The notes under the pieces: model-generated
Told to the model about the DNA's origin: nothing
Databases searched by the model: none
The model's input: only the letters and a program-made list of their open reading frames with translations
DNA from: Isochrysis galbana
Lineage: Eukaryota; Haptophyta; Isochrysidales; Isochrysidaceae
Direction: 5' to 3'
Assembly (NCBI GenBank): GCA_018136815.1
Contig: CM030937.1
Span: forward strand, 1,736,934 to 1,800,933
Length of the DNA stretch: 64,000 bases
Program-made: the position numbers and the translations under genes
Shown: piece after piece, positions 9,520 through 19,326 of the stretch
Layout: each line of letters starts with the position of its first letter
Numbering within the stretch: the stretch's first letter is position 1

Positions 9520-9690
9520 TGCAACATATGCAATTGCATATTTGGGTAGATTTGTCAGATCTGCATATGTCGACACATTTTCGCATATTTCCTGCATATT
9601 TGGGTAGAAGTGGAGCGGGAGAGAGGAGCCCCCCCCCTTGGTATTGGGATTGGGAGAGAGGGGAGCCCCCCCCCCCTTGGTATTGAACAT
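9520..9690. repeat. ATATGCA-rich palindromic stretch and short duplication
   Basis: 9520-9610 contains repeated CATAT and TGCATAT words, including the near-palindrome CATATGCAATTGCATAT, and two copies of GCATATTTGGGTAGA. 9625-9686 holds a two-copy duplication of GAGAGAGG(G)AGC, a C-run, then CTTGGTATTG. Similar ATATGCA words lie at 4248-4330. Confidence 0.6.
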
Positions 9691-9912
9691 CACCCCCCCG
9701 TTGCCGGGCGTCTCGTGCCTCATGGGTGAGTGGCCCCTCTCCCCTCTCCCCTCTCCCCCTTCTCTGCCTGCCCCCAAGCGCCCCCCACGCGCTGAACTGT
9801 CCCGTCTCACCCCTCAGATCGCTCGCGCCGCGCTCGCGCCGCACTGCGTTGCGAGATGGGCATCCACATTGACGTGGACCCTCCTCTCCCCTCCCCGCGT
9901 ACCAGAATCGCG

Positions 9913-10275
9913 ATGGCCTCCTCTTTTGTGAAGCGTCCTATGGAACCAGACGAAGAGCCCCGTCAAGTGTCACCTCACCTGTCTGGACGTCGCAACGGGA
10001 AGCTTCTGTGGGAGTATTGCACTACGAATCAATTCCCACCTATAGAGGACTTGGGTCAGGACATCGACTTCATGTATGTAGATAATTACCATCAGACCAC
10101 TTCACTGATGGAGGCATCCTCTCGCGGGCATTTCTGGTGCGTAAAGAACACATTGGAGTTGTTCAAGGATGGACAGAAGAGTGCATCTGCATCGGTAACA
10201 TTTGTCAACCAGGTTGGAGCTACCCAGAAGCAGACCGCCCTCATCATGGCTGCCAAGCGAGGGCACCTCACGTGA
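9913..10275 (+). CDS. Ankyrin-repeat protein fragment
   Basis: Frame of about 120 residues from the ATG at 9913 (open upstream to 9856). It shows two ankyrin-type signatures: TSLMEASSRGHFWCVKNTLE and, after a variable loop, QTALIMAAKRGHL. These match the T-x-L-x-x-A-x-x-x-G-H core of the repeat. The frame ends at 10275, right after the second signature begins, with CACGTGACA at the stop. Either an intron starts there and the remaining repeats lie in exons I could not find, or the gene is truncated. Ankyrin repeats mediate protein-protein contacts; no specific role can be given. Confidence 0.5.
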   Translation: MASSFVKRPMEPDEEPRQVSPHLSGRRNGKLLWEYCTTNQFPPIEDLGQDIDFMYVDNYHQTTSLMEASSRGHFWCVKNTLELFKDGQKSASASVTFVNQVGATQKQTALIMAAKRGHLT

Positions 10276-11640
10276 CAACGGGCGTGAACTTTGGAGTCAC
10301 TTGCTTCCTTCACGCAATCTGCCATTGCATTGATGGGACAGACGGCTAAAGTCCTATGGACCGACGAGATGACACCACACTCACGTCAACGCTCTACACA
10401 CTTACGTATCCTTATCACGGAACGCACAGGAACCTGCTGACAGACCGAACAAGGAAGAGCATGCCGACAAGAGAGCGACGTGGCGACGGACGATCCGACG
10501 GGGGCGACAGTTACGCACAGGAATAAGGAGGGAATCTTTCGAAAACCCTTAAGTGAGTTGATGAAAACCGAAGTAAGATAGCGCCACAATATAATCCAAC
10601 GGCCAACACCTGAGGGGGAATCAGGGTCACACAAGGGGGCGGTTCCTTGCACCGGCGCTACCTGAACGCTCGACTTAGCCTAAAAACGCGAGGAGCACGC
10701 AAGGAGGTAAGCCAGGTGAGGGGCAAGGGGCAAGCAGGCGACAAGGGAGGCGACAAAGGAGGCGAGCGAGGGCAAAGAGGGCGAATGGACGAACGTAGGA
10801 TCCTGCGACGGTGACTAGTGGCTAGCCTGCAAGGAGGGGACATAGAAACGCAAACAACTTCTAAAACAAAAAGGTCGATCGCGGATGCGACACACCACTC
10901 AATCAACAAAAGAACTGAGTGAGAAACAAACATAAACGCTCGAAACAAAAACAAACAAAGAAGGAGAAAATAAGAATTGACGAGCGATGCGAAGCCTCGG
11001 TGTTCAGTATGTCGAGCGAGCGGCGAACCATCGAGACAAGCCCTGAAAACAAAATTCGTTCGCACTATCGAGTATCGAATCCGCTTTGAGTATAGCGTAT
11101 AGCTAGATACTACTCGGGATTCGACATGCGCCCTCTCGCCCTCGCGACTCGCGACTCGTTTCCAAAGAGGAAACGAGCTTCGCTCCGACAGGCTGTAGCC
11201 AGAACGTTTTTGCGACATTTTTACAAGACATTTAGGCAGCCAAAACGAGACATTTCCGCCAGGCCCTAGACCCACCAGAGTTGTTCCATGTTCCATGCGC
11301 CATGCCCATGCCCATGCCATGCCATGCGCCCACTAGCCACTGCCACTAGGCGGAGTTAAACAAACAAGGTTTCACTGAGGTTTCACCCCGACGTTTGAAG
11401 TCGAACGCGGAGTGAAACCTCGGTGCATGAAATCGGAGTGAACCCCGTGCAACCCCGCCAAACTAGTAGAATCTTGTTACAATAGTCTTCTTCTTGTGGA
11501 TCACTCCCCTACGCTCGATCTCTCCAGAATCCTCCTATTTCCCTCTCTTCTAGGGATATAATGATGAATCCGTCCCCTCTCCGCCCCCCTCGCGATCCCG
11601 CCGCTCAGCAGCGGGATCCGATGGCGCCTCCGCTTCTCTC
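10276..11640. other. Gene-poor stretch with an inverted repeat
   Basis: No supported gene. The purine-rich plus strand between 10430 and 10780 resembles the retrotransposon leader in composition but not clearly in sequence. At 11377-11421 GAGGTTTCAC and GTGAAACCTC form a 10-bp inverted repeat with a 25-nt loop; a third GGTTTCAC lies at 11368. 11295-11330 is a short CCATGC-rich simple repeat. Confidence 0.45.
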
Positions 11641-11910
11641 CTCTCGCCTCTGCTCTCTCCACGCCGCTCGTTCTGCGGTCTGTGTGAGCACGCGTCTGAT
11701 TTCGCGGCTAGCCGAGCGGACGTGGGCTCCGCCCACATCCTCCGGCCGCTGCACACGCGGCCGCCCGGCCCCACCGCCGAGTGGTACATGGACGCCAGCG
11801 GCCGCATCGGGGTGCCCACCGCCACGTTCGGCTGTGAGGGCGAGTGATCGCGCTTCCACGAGTTCTGGAACGCGTGACAGGCTGCCTACCACCTCGGCTA
11901 CCTCTAACAA
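11641..11910 (+). pseudogene. Decayed unassigned coding segment with in-frame stops
   Basis: One frame reads protein-like sequence (FCGLCEHASDFAASRADVGS, later EWYMDASGRIGVPTATFGCE). It continues in the same frame past TGA at 11845-11847 and 11875-11877 into RFHEFWNA and QAAYHLGYL. Both stops are TGA where TGG (Trp) would fit. This looks like a real gene carrying point-mutation stops, so a pseudogene is likely. I do not recognise the family. Possible further pieces lie in other frames to about 12600. Confidence 0.35.
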
Positions 11911-13550
11911 AATCAAGGGAGTCTCACGAACGCGCTTCAAGCAGAGTCCAGGGCCGCCACCCCGAGAACCACCAGCTGACCGAGGGAAGAGTGAGTGGAT
12001 GCACTCAAGCGAACGGGAGCGAGCGATCGAGACCAACGAGCGAGCCATCTACCGTAATTTCGGTGCCTTCATGGGTCTTACCATTCTGCTGCTCTTCGCC
12101 TGCGACTGGAAGATACGTCGTGACGAGAGGCTCGAGTCAGTGCCGATTGAGAACTCAGCGCAAGCCAACAGCAGTCGAAGGCCGCCGGGTGGCGGACACC
12201 AAACTTAAGAGCACGGGCGCCGAGGCATCTTCCACCCAATCCCATGCACATTACTTGACTCGCCACCCGCTTGGCGCAGAGGCAGCGCGTCCGATGGCGA
12301 GACTGCTTCACTTCATGGTCTGTGGAAGAGCTGTTTCGCGAGGATGTCGGCTTTACATGATGCCGTTTGGCGGCAGTACTTCGGACGTCTCGCCTGCCAT
12401 GTGTTTGATCTGCCCGCCACTGTACCGGCGTGTCATCTGGCCCACGCAATGAGCACGCCTTCATGCGGTAGAATGACTTGTTCCAATGGGCCAACCCACG
12501 CCTCCTATGCAATGAATGCGCCTCGGCGGAGGGGGGGGGGGGGCGAATCTCTTGCCCAATGGACCGCCATATTACTCAGCGACGCTGCACGTCTTGAGGG
12601 TGGACGCATGATGTCCTTCGAAGCAGAGGCGTGATCCATGGTTTTCCGCTCCCCACGCGGACGGGAGAAGCGGCTGTGAGCCGCGCGCGCTCTCCTCATC
12701 CTAGTCCTCAGTTTGAATAGTGGAAGCGGGTCATTCATTACTCGCTTGCCGGCGTTCGTAGTCATCAAAACTACCCGCTACCCAACTACTGCGAGAGGAA
12801 AAACCAAATTGTCCATGACGGCGTGACATCATTCATGACATACCCCGCCTGGCTTGCACTCATGGACATTGGTGCATAAATGCGGTATGTAGATTCTGTA
12901 ATCTCCATTCTCACTCCCATCGTTCATGTTCACACATCGTGCCGAACCATCCACTAGGTGGCTAGGTGTCCCTGCTGCTTGCTTGGCTATGCTATTGCGC
13001 ATGAGCGTGTCGAAACCATGAGCATGTCATCACCATCATGAGTGTGTCGAAAACATCCAGTGTCGTCAGTGACCGAGGGCTGCTCTGTCACCACTACTTG
13101 CACGTTGTTTTGGCTACGCGCACAAGCTCCCATAGGGCTAGTGCTAGTGCGCCAGTGATGCGGCATGTGACTGGTCTTAGTCATGTAACTTTTAGGAATG
13201 AGAAACCGAGAGTGAAGGAGAAAGGAGCGCGCTAGCATGAAAAGGCCGGGCAATGTACCGGTGCACGGTGGTTACGTGTTACGTGCGCCCCCTGCCCCTG
13301 CCCCCTGCCCCCATCCCCCGATAGATTTTTCCCGAGCTAGGGCTAGGAGATGAATAATATGCTGGCACCAGCGCTATGCTGAGCTGCAATGCAGATGCAT
13401 GCAACTTCAGGTGAAGAAATGGTGATGTTGGAAGTCGGAGATACACGCTCCCGTTATTGGGCAACTGCAAACTCCGTATCACGATCACACGATACACGAT
13501 CACGTCCTTCTATGATTTTCGATTTTCGACTGTCTAGGTCTAGGACTAGA
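11911..13550. other. Spacer, possible gene remnants, no supported gene
   Basis: Protein-like patches occur in different frames, for instance a hydrophobic segment FGAFMGLTILLLFACDW near 12057-12107 and a patch around 12446-12530. None joins into a model. A G-run of about 12 lies at 12531-12542. From 12640 to 13550 I see nothing coding. Confidence 0.35.
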
Positions 13551-13551
13551 T

Positions 13552-13553
<2 letters not shown>

Positions 13554-13602
<49 letters not shown>

Positions 13603-13611
13603 GAGAGAGGA
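13554..13611. repeat. GA microsatellite
   Basis: Uninterrupted GA dinucleotides followed by degenerate GGAGAGA units. Confidence 0.95.
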
Positions 13612-13859
13612 GGCAGATAATACAGGACCATCTGTAAGTAACATTAATCATAATCATTAGTTTGCACTTTCATACAGCTATAGCTATAGCTATAGCTAGA
13701 ATCTAGAATAAATGATAAATGAGAAGCAAAACAACTCACGTACCGTTTTCACTTTTCACTTTTCACCGCTCCTATACTTTGTAATTTGTGAATGCGGGGG
13801 GTGGGGGGCAGGGGTGGGTGGTGGGGGTGGAAAAGAACTGGACCTCAGGTCTCAGGTTG

Positions 13860-14590
13860 CACCTTCACCTTACACCTTATTCTTCCGCCGCCCTCTCGCC
13901 CTCTCGCCCTCTCCCCTCTCCTCATTCCTCTCTCCTCCGCCACCGCCACCGCGCCACCGCCCCACCATTGACTCATCCACCCTCTATGCCGTCACTGCAT
14001 CCTCCGCCTCTCCTCCGCCTTCTCCACCCTCATCTCCACCTCCGCCCTCTCCGCCGCCCTCTCCGCCACCGGCATCTCCCCCTTCGCCATCTCCACCTCC
14101 GCGGGGGACGAGCGATGCCTTTTGACCGGCGACAGCGCCCCCGGCGGGGCTCCCCCCCCCCCCCCCCACTATCTACGCCAACACCTTTCTAAAAGAGTAT
14201 CTCCCCCCCCTTTCTCCTTCCTCTCCCCGAGTCCTCCAGAGATTCCCTCCTCGCCCCCCCCCCCCCCCCTTTCATCTTCTCCTTCTTCCTCCTCTCTTTC
14301 TCATCCACTCTCCTACTACAACAACCCCCCTCCTTCTCTGCGGCTCCAGGAGATGAAGAGGGGGGTGGTCGACAACCACAGGAAGAATGGCCAAGTTCAC
14401 GTGAAAGAAGGATCGCGAGAACTCTCTCTCCGCCCGACCCCTCTCCCATCATCCCCCCCCCCCCCCTCTCTCTCTCCCCCCCCCCCCTCCCCCCGCCCTT
14501 CTTCTTCCCTCTCTCTCTCCCTCTCTCTTCTTCTTCTCCCTCTCCCTGCTTCTGCCTCCCTCCCTCCCTCCCCGCCCTTCCCCACTCTCT

Positions 14591-14629
<39 letters not shown>

Positions 14630-15180
14630 GGGCCGGCCTTCTTCTTCCATCTCGTGCCTGCCCGCCTCTCTCCCTCGTCCTCCTCCCACTGATTCTTCCT
14701 CATTTTTGCCTCATTTTTCCTCCACCTTCTCCACCTCGCGTTCCTCTCTCTCTTCTTTTCCTCCTCCTCTCCCCCCCCCGTCGCCCCCCCGCCCCCCCCT
14801 CCTCCCCAATTCCCTTTTATTTTCATCTCCACCTCCTACTTTAACCTAGAATACCCCCCTCTCTCCCTCGGTGCCTGATCCTCCCCTCCCCCCCTCCCCC
14901 CTCTCGGCTCCTTTTCTTCTCGTTCATCACGCCGAGCGATCCGACGACCACGAAATCAAAAGATTTCACCTGCCGAAATATCAAATAATCCGAGGTCACC
15001 ACGCCAGCCTTCCCCTTTCCTCCCATGCACTCTCTCTTCCGTCTCTCCAGATCTTCCCCCCTTCCCACTATTAACAAACTACCGCGTGAACAAATATATC
15101 TGTCCGATCGCCTCCCTCGCCCTTTCGCTCTCCCCCTCACTCTCTCTCTCTCTCTCTACCCCCCCCCCCCGCCCCCCCAG
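13860..15180 (+). other. Long pyrimidine-rich tract upstream of the CBS gene
   Basis: The plus strand is mostly C and T for 1.3 kb, with CT microsatellites (about 14598-14630) and CTCCGCC-type minisatellite (about 14000-14110). Apparent Pro/Ser/Leu-rich ORFs are composition artefacts. It ends in C-run CAG directly before the presumed first coding exon at 15183, as expected for a 5'-UTR intron acceptor. A short non-repetitive island lies at 14930-15005. Confidence 0.55.
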
Positions 15181-15182
15181 TC

Positions 15183-17227
15183 ATGCGCTCCGGCTGCCGG
15201 CGCTTCTCCTCGCGGCTGGGCTCGGCGACGCGCTCGGAGAGCTGGTCGTTCCTGCCGATCCTCAACATCACCAAGGTACGCCCGTCGTCTATCTGAACAC
15301 CGTAGACGAGCAACCAGCGAGAGAGAGAGGGGGGGGGGGCTCTCCCTCCCTCCCTTTCTCTCTCTCTCTCCCCCCCCCTCCCCCCCCTCTCTCTTCCCCC
15401 CTTCCCCTCTTTCCCTCTCCCTCCCTCTCTCTTTCGCCCCTCCCCCCTCCCCCCCCCGCCCCTCTCTCCCTGCTGTTCTCCCTACCTGGTTCCCTCCCTC
15501 CCTCCCCTCCCTACCCCACTCTCATCTCTCCGGCCTTGCTTCATCTTGCCTGTCTGTCTGCCTCTCTCGCTCTCCTCCTCCCACTTTTTCTTCCTCATTT
15601 GCCTCTTTCTCTACCTTCTCTTCGTCTTGTTCCTCTCTCTCCTCTTCCTCCTCCTCTTCCCCTTTCCTGCATGGCTGTCTTCACCTCTCCCTCTCCGCCC
15701 GCTCGTGCACCTCTTTCTCTCGTATCTCTCTAGTTGCAGATCGATGCATTGGATTTAGAGAAGAGAGAATGGACAGTGCAATGGTTTTCCATGCACTCCT
15801 CTCTCCCCCCTCCCCCCTTTCATATTTCTTTGCACTTCTCCTGGCTGCTCTACCTCCCGCAGCAGAGCCGGCTAGAGAGAGAGCAGAGACGAAGCAAGTA
15901 GACAGTTGGCAGAACAGGAAACAACTATCCCACTTTATTGTTTCTCCCCATCTGTGCAACGTGTTCCCGCAGTAAGGATCGACGGGTGTAGGGGAGGGGG
16001 GGGGGGGGGGGGCTGGCTTTTCGGACGGCTGCTTTGGATGCCTCCGCGCCTGCGCCAAGATCACTGGCCCCATGACGGCTACGGAGCATGACACCCCGCT
16101 GCCGCTGTCGGTAGGGGCTGCCCGCGGTCTACCACACCTCTCCTGATGCGTCGGCCTTCCGCGCGGTGATCGACATGGTCAAAATGCGCTCTGGATCGCT
16201 AATGGTTTCGTCTGGTTCCGAGATCCACGGCATCATTACAGAGCGCGACGTGCTTGACAAGCTGCCGTTTGAGGTGGGCGCGTCGCGCAAGATCAAGGTG
16301 CGTCCCGTTGCCCAGATGCCTCTCGCCGCCCGCCTGCCTGCTCACGAGCGGCGTGCCACATTGCTCGGCAGGTGTCTGAGTTGATGACATCCAAATCAGA
16401 TCTGATTACAGCGCCTCCCTCGTTCACTCTCGACCAGTGCATCAAGGCGATGCAGGCTGGGACCTTCCGGCACCTCCCCATCGTTGAGGGCGCCGACGTC
16501 CGTGCCGTGATCTCCATGCGCGACATTGCTCAACATGTCGCCTCCGCGCTCGCCAAGGAGCCCGCTGGACAGCAAACCACTGTCAGTACCCTAATGGAGG
16601 TGACATCCGACTCACTTAGAGACAGCAGTCTCGCACACCCGGTGGCGAAAGTCGCGACACCAGTCTGCTTCACTCTCGACCCCCCTCACCCCTCCACTCC
16701 CTCCACCATCTTTGGCGGCACAGGCCAAGGGTGGGCCGTCGTGCGTGGAACTGCCATCGACGTCATCCGTGGGCACTGCCGTTGAACTTATGCGCTCGAC
16801 TCGCGCAGGCTCCGTCCTCATCTCCTCCTCCAACGGCTTTGGCATCATCACGGAGCGTGATTATCTGACGAAAGTCGCCGTGTACGACGAGGCCAACCCG
16901 CATGACGTCCCAGTGATAGACATCATGACGGCTTCGCCGTACGTCAAGGTGAGAGGCCGGCGGTGTGCATGGACACGTAGACCTAGCGTGTGAGACCGCC
17001 CCATCACGGCGGCTTATTTTGCAGCTGGGACGTGCCATCACAATTCGTCTGAGCGTGCCAACGAGCCCCACCACCCCATTGAACAGACTGTCTCGGCCAG
17101 TGGCCGCATCTCGGACTGCTTGTCGCTCATGGTGGCCGGGGGATTCCGGCACCTGCCCGTCGTCGACAAGAGCGAAGTTGTTGGCGTGATTTCAATGCGA
17201 GACATCCTGCATCATTTCCTTAAGTAG
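15183..17227 (+). CDS. Four-CBS-domain protein, organelle-targeted (5 exons, about 289 aa)
   Basis: Coding exons: 15183-15275, 16115-16297, 16372-16599, 16724-16948 and 17087-17227, all joined in phase 0 with GT donors (GTACGC, GTGCGT, GTGACA, GTGAGA) and AG acceptors. Exon 1 encodes an Arg/Ser-rich start, MRSGCRRFSSRLGSATRSES, typical of a mitochondrial or other organelle presequence. Exons 2-5 encode four CBS repeats with the usual closing signatures: IHGIITERDVL, FRHLPIVEG then VISMRDIAQ, FGIITERDYL, and FRHLPVVDK then GVISMRDIL. CBS pairs (Bateman modules) bind adenosine nucleotides and regulate partner enzymes. No catalytic domain is attached, as in stand-alone CBS proteins. Intron 1 is 839 nt and strongly pyrimidine-rich. 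The exon 5 acceptor is my best choice; an alternative at 17024 would break frame. Confidence 0.85.
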
Positions 17228-18018
17228 AAGTATGTCGTCTGATAGGGTTCGACGGTGCGGGCTCAATTGCCTCGGCTCACCTGCAGCTCGTGTGCAGCGG
17301 CAACATGTGCGCAGAGCAGATGTATTAGATGGGCCGTGCTGGGGCGTGCCCATGAGCGTGAGTTTCCCCACTTGGCCATCGAGAATGAGGTTAGCATGGC
17401 GGCAGGCCATGCGACGCCGCCATCGATGCGAGGCGAGATCGTCGGGATAACCGACGGTTATATGGCGCGACTAAGCTGCTTGCCACTCGTGTTGGCGTCG
17501 CTGCCCCATTCGACCGTTGCTGCTAGTATGCCTCTCCGCTGCGCTTCAAACTTTTCTTTTCGTCCTATGATGCACGTGCTAGCTTGTGCTGTTTTGGCGC
17601 TTTGGCGCGCTCGACACCGCCTTTCTCCGCCGGGTGTTTGTTGGCGGCTGCTCATCGGCTATCGTCAGCATCATCGCATCCTCACGCTTACGTGATACGT
17701 CGATTTCTCTTCAAAATGGAATGGGTGCTGAGCAATCGCTTCTAACAGCTGCAATACAGACAGCGATGGCATGGCGCGCAATCGCCACGACCGAATACAC
17801 AGCCGGCGACGGAGGTGGCAAGCCAATGAGGAGCAGCTATAGACCATCGGGATTCAGGCAATGCGAAAATAGCGAAGATAAAACAAAGCACGTTTTTGCA
17901 TAGTTTGAAACTTGAACGTGTTCTAAAATCTTTTGCCAAGCGCAGCCTTTCGCTCACCACCTCTGCACGCCTGCGCTCTATGCCACGCCCACGGGGCTCT
18001 TGTGCACAGTGAGCCTCG
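17228..18018. other. 3' flank of the CBS gene, no gene seen
   Basis: No frame shows a recognisable domain. The purine-rich end (17850-17900) may include the CBS gene's 3' UTR, but I cannot place a polyadenylation signal with confidence. Confidence 0.4.
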
Positions 18019-18316
18019 TGTCGCATTCATCCTAGATGATGCGATTTCCAGGTTCTTATCTCCTGGTCCTTCGCCGTGCGGCCACACGGTGAAGCTTAGG
18101 CACTTCTAGGTTGGCGGTAGGATTCGTCCCTAGCAACCTAGAATTCGGGTCCTCGTTTCGTTCCTTCTAGCCTGTTTTTCAGGTTTCAGGTCTATAGATT
18201 CTATAGATTCGAGGTTTCCTCCTTTCGCCTTTCGGGTAATCTTGACCCTAAAGGAGCCAGGTCGCCAGTTGCTTGCCATGCGCTTGTTTCAGGCTCTCAG
18301 GGTACCTTCAGGCGCG
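18019..18316 (+). mobile_element. LTR fragment of the chromovirus family, inverted relative to copy A
   Basis: Starts TGTCGCATTCATCC and matches the minus strand of 28025 down to about 27757 with moderate divergence. Its 5' end coincides with the outer ends of copies A (28025) and C (56392), supporting TGTCGC as the true LTR start. Divergence is higher than between A, B and C, so it is an older solo or truncated LTR. No target-site duplication is evident. Confidence 0.7.
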
Positions 18317-18321
18317 TTGGA

Positions 18322-18400
18322 AAGTTGGGCACTCGGCCCGTTCGGCCAGGTGATGTTAGCGTAGTCGTCGGCGCCACACACGGCCGACTATGGCGGCCGC
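18322..18400 (+). repeat. Isolated unit of the ~205-bp host repeat
   Basis: GTTGGGCACTCGGCCCGTTC and the following CGTAGTCGTCGGCGCCACAC match the tandem units at 28167-28890. The retrotransposon block is therefore flanked on both sides by the same host repeat family. Confidence 0.7.
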
Positions 18401-18429
18401 GCAGCGGCCGGCCCGCCATGACGAGGCGC

Positions 18430-18900
18430 CCTAGTTGGGCTGTAAGTACTGATATTAGTACTGATGCATTAGTATTAGCTCCCCAGGAGCTGATATATTG
18501 ATGTTAGTGCCTAGGCTGCCAGTTCAAAAATAAAACCGAAAACAAAACTCCGGAGCGGGAACGAGCCCCCGCGAACGAACAAGCGCAGAGGCGCGTTCGC
18601 CCGCTCCCTCCCCCCTATCTCTCATGCATCCTGCTAGCTGCCCCCCCCCCCACCTTGGCCTCTTGCTTGGCCTCCTCACATGCACCTGCCAACTCGTGCT
18701 CTCTGTTTGTTTGCGTTGCCCTCCCCTTTGCGCGCGCGCCACGCGCTGCACGCTGAACACCCCCCAGTAAGTATAAGTATAATAATAGCGATACTAGAAG
18801 TTGTAATAGGGGTGTAAGCTGATATTAGTACTGATGTAAGTACTGATGTAAGTGTAAGCTCAAAACCACCGTAAGCTTACGGACTGACAGCCCAACTAGG
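18430..18900. mobile_element. 471-bp MITE, hAT type
   Basis: Perfect 14-bp terminal inverted repeats CCTAGTTGGGCTGT (18430-18443 and inverted at 18887-18900), flanked by the 8-bp direct repeat CGAGGCGC (18422-18429 and 18901-18908). Subterminal repeats of TACTGATGTAAG and CTGATATTAGTACTG lie near both ends. No coding capacity. An 8-bp duplication with short inverted repeats is the signature of hAT-superfamily elements. The other MITE in this window (41781-42280) also begins CCTAG. Confidence 0.85.
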
Positions 18901-18926
18901 CGAGGCGCCCGTCATTAGCAGCCGTT

Positions 18927-19026
18927 NNNNNNNNNNNNNNNNNNNNNNNNNNNNNNNNNNNNNNNNNNNNNNNNNNNNNNNNNNNNNNNNNNNNNNNNNN
19001 NNNNNNNNNNNNNNNNNNNNNNNNNN
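18927..19026. other. Assembly gap (100 N)
   Basis: Exactly 100 unknown bases, a conventional gap of unknown size. It cuts retrotransposon copy A in the reverse-transcriptase region. The missing part of copy A (RNase H, integrase, 3' LTR) probably lies here or was never assembled. Confidence 0.98.
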
Positions 19027-19326
19027 CTTCTTCGGGTCCATCTTGAGACCTTCCCTCGAGACAACGTGACCGAGGCACTCCGTAGAGGTGGCAAAGAAGA
19101 CACACTTGGACATCTTGCAGGTCAGACCGGCCCACTCTAGCCGCTCGAGAACTAGGTCTAGCCGGTGAAGCATTTGCTCGAACGAAGCCTGTGCCCTGGC
19201 CTCTTCGGAAGGACCCACGCCCGTTGACCAGATGCCCACATCATCGAGGTAAGGCATGCAGATCTCCCACGCTAGCGCACCGAGAACGATGTCCATCAAG
19301 CGGCACATGTAGGAGGGACCTGATTA
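19027..19326 (-). pseudogene. Copy A reverse transcriptase, catalytic part after the TAA
   Basis: Continues the RT after the internal TAA. SGPS-YMCRLMDIVLGALAW leads to the catalytic MPYLDDVGIWS (the Y-x-D-D box) and then CVFFATSTECLGHVV up to DPKK, where the assembly gap begins. Equivalent to 59594-59313 in copy B with one visible substitution (C for Y in STECLG). Confidence 0.75.

Noticed and set aside
8737-9686. Several long ORFs on both strands over the 19-bp array
   Set aside because: A 19-bp period keeps all frames open; the peptides are the repeat read in three phases.
10658-11320. 220-aa minus-strand ORF
   Set aside because: Low-complexity Met/Ala/Trp start from a CCATGC repeat and no recognisable domain.
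13554-13611. CRISPR array or short regular repeats
   Set aside because: Dinucleotide microsatellite without spacers; the genome is eukaryotic.
13712-15975. Pro/Ser/Leu-rich ORFs up to 316 aa
   Set aside because: Pyrimidine-tract composition; the real exon (15183-15275) is in a frame chosen by its splice sites and presequence.
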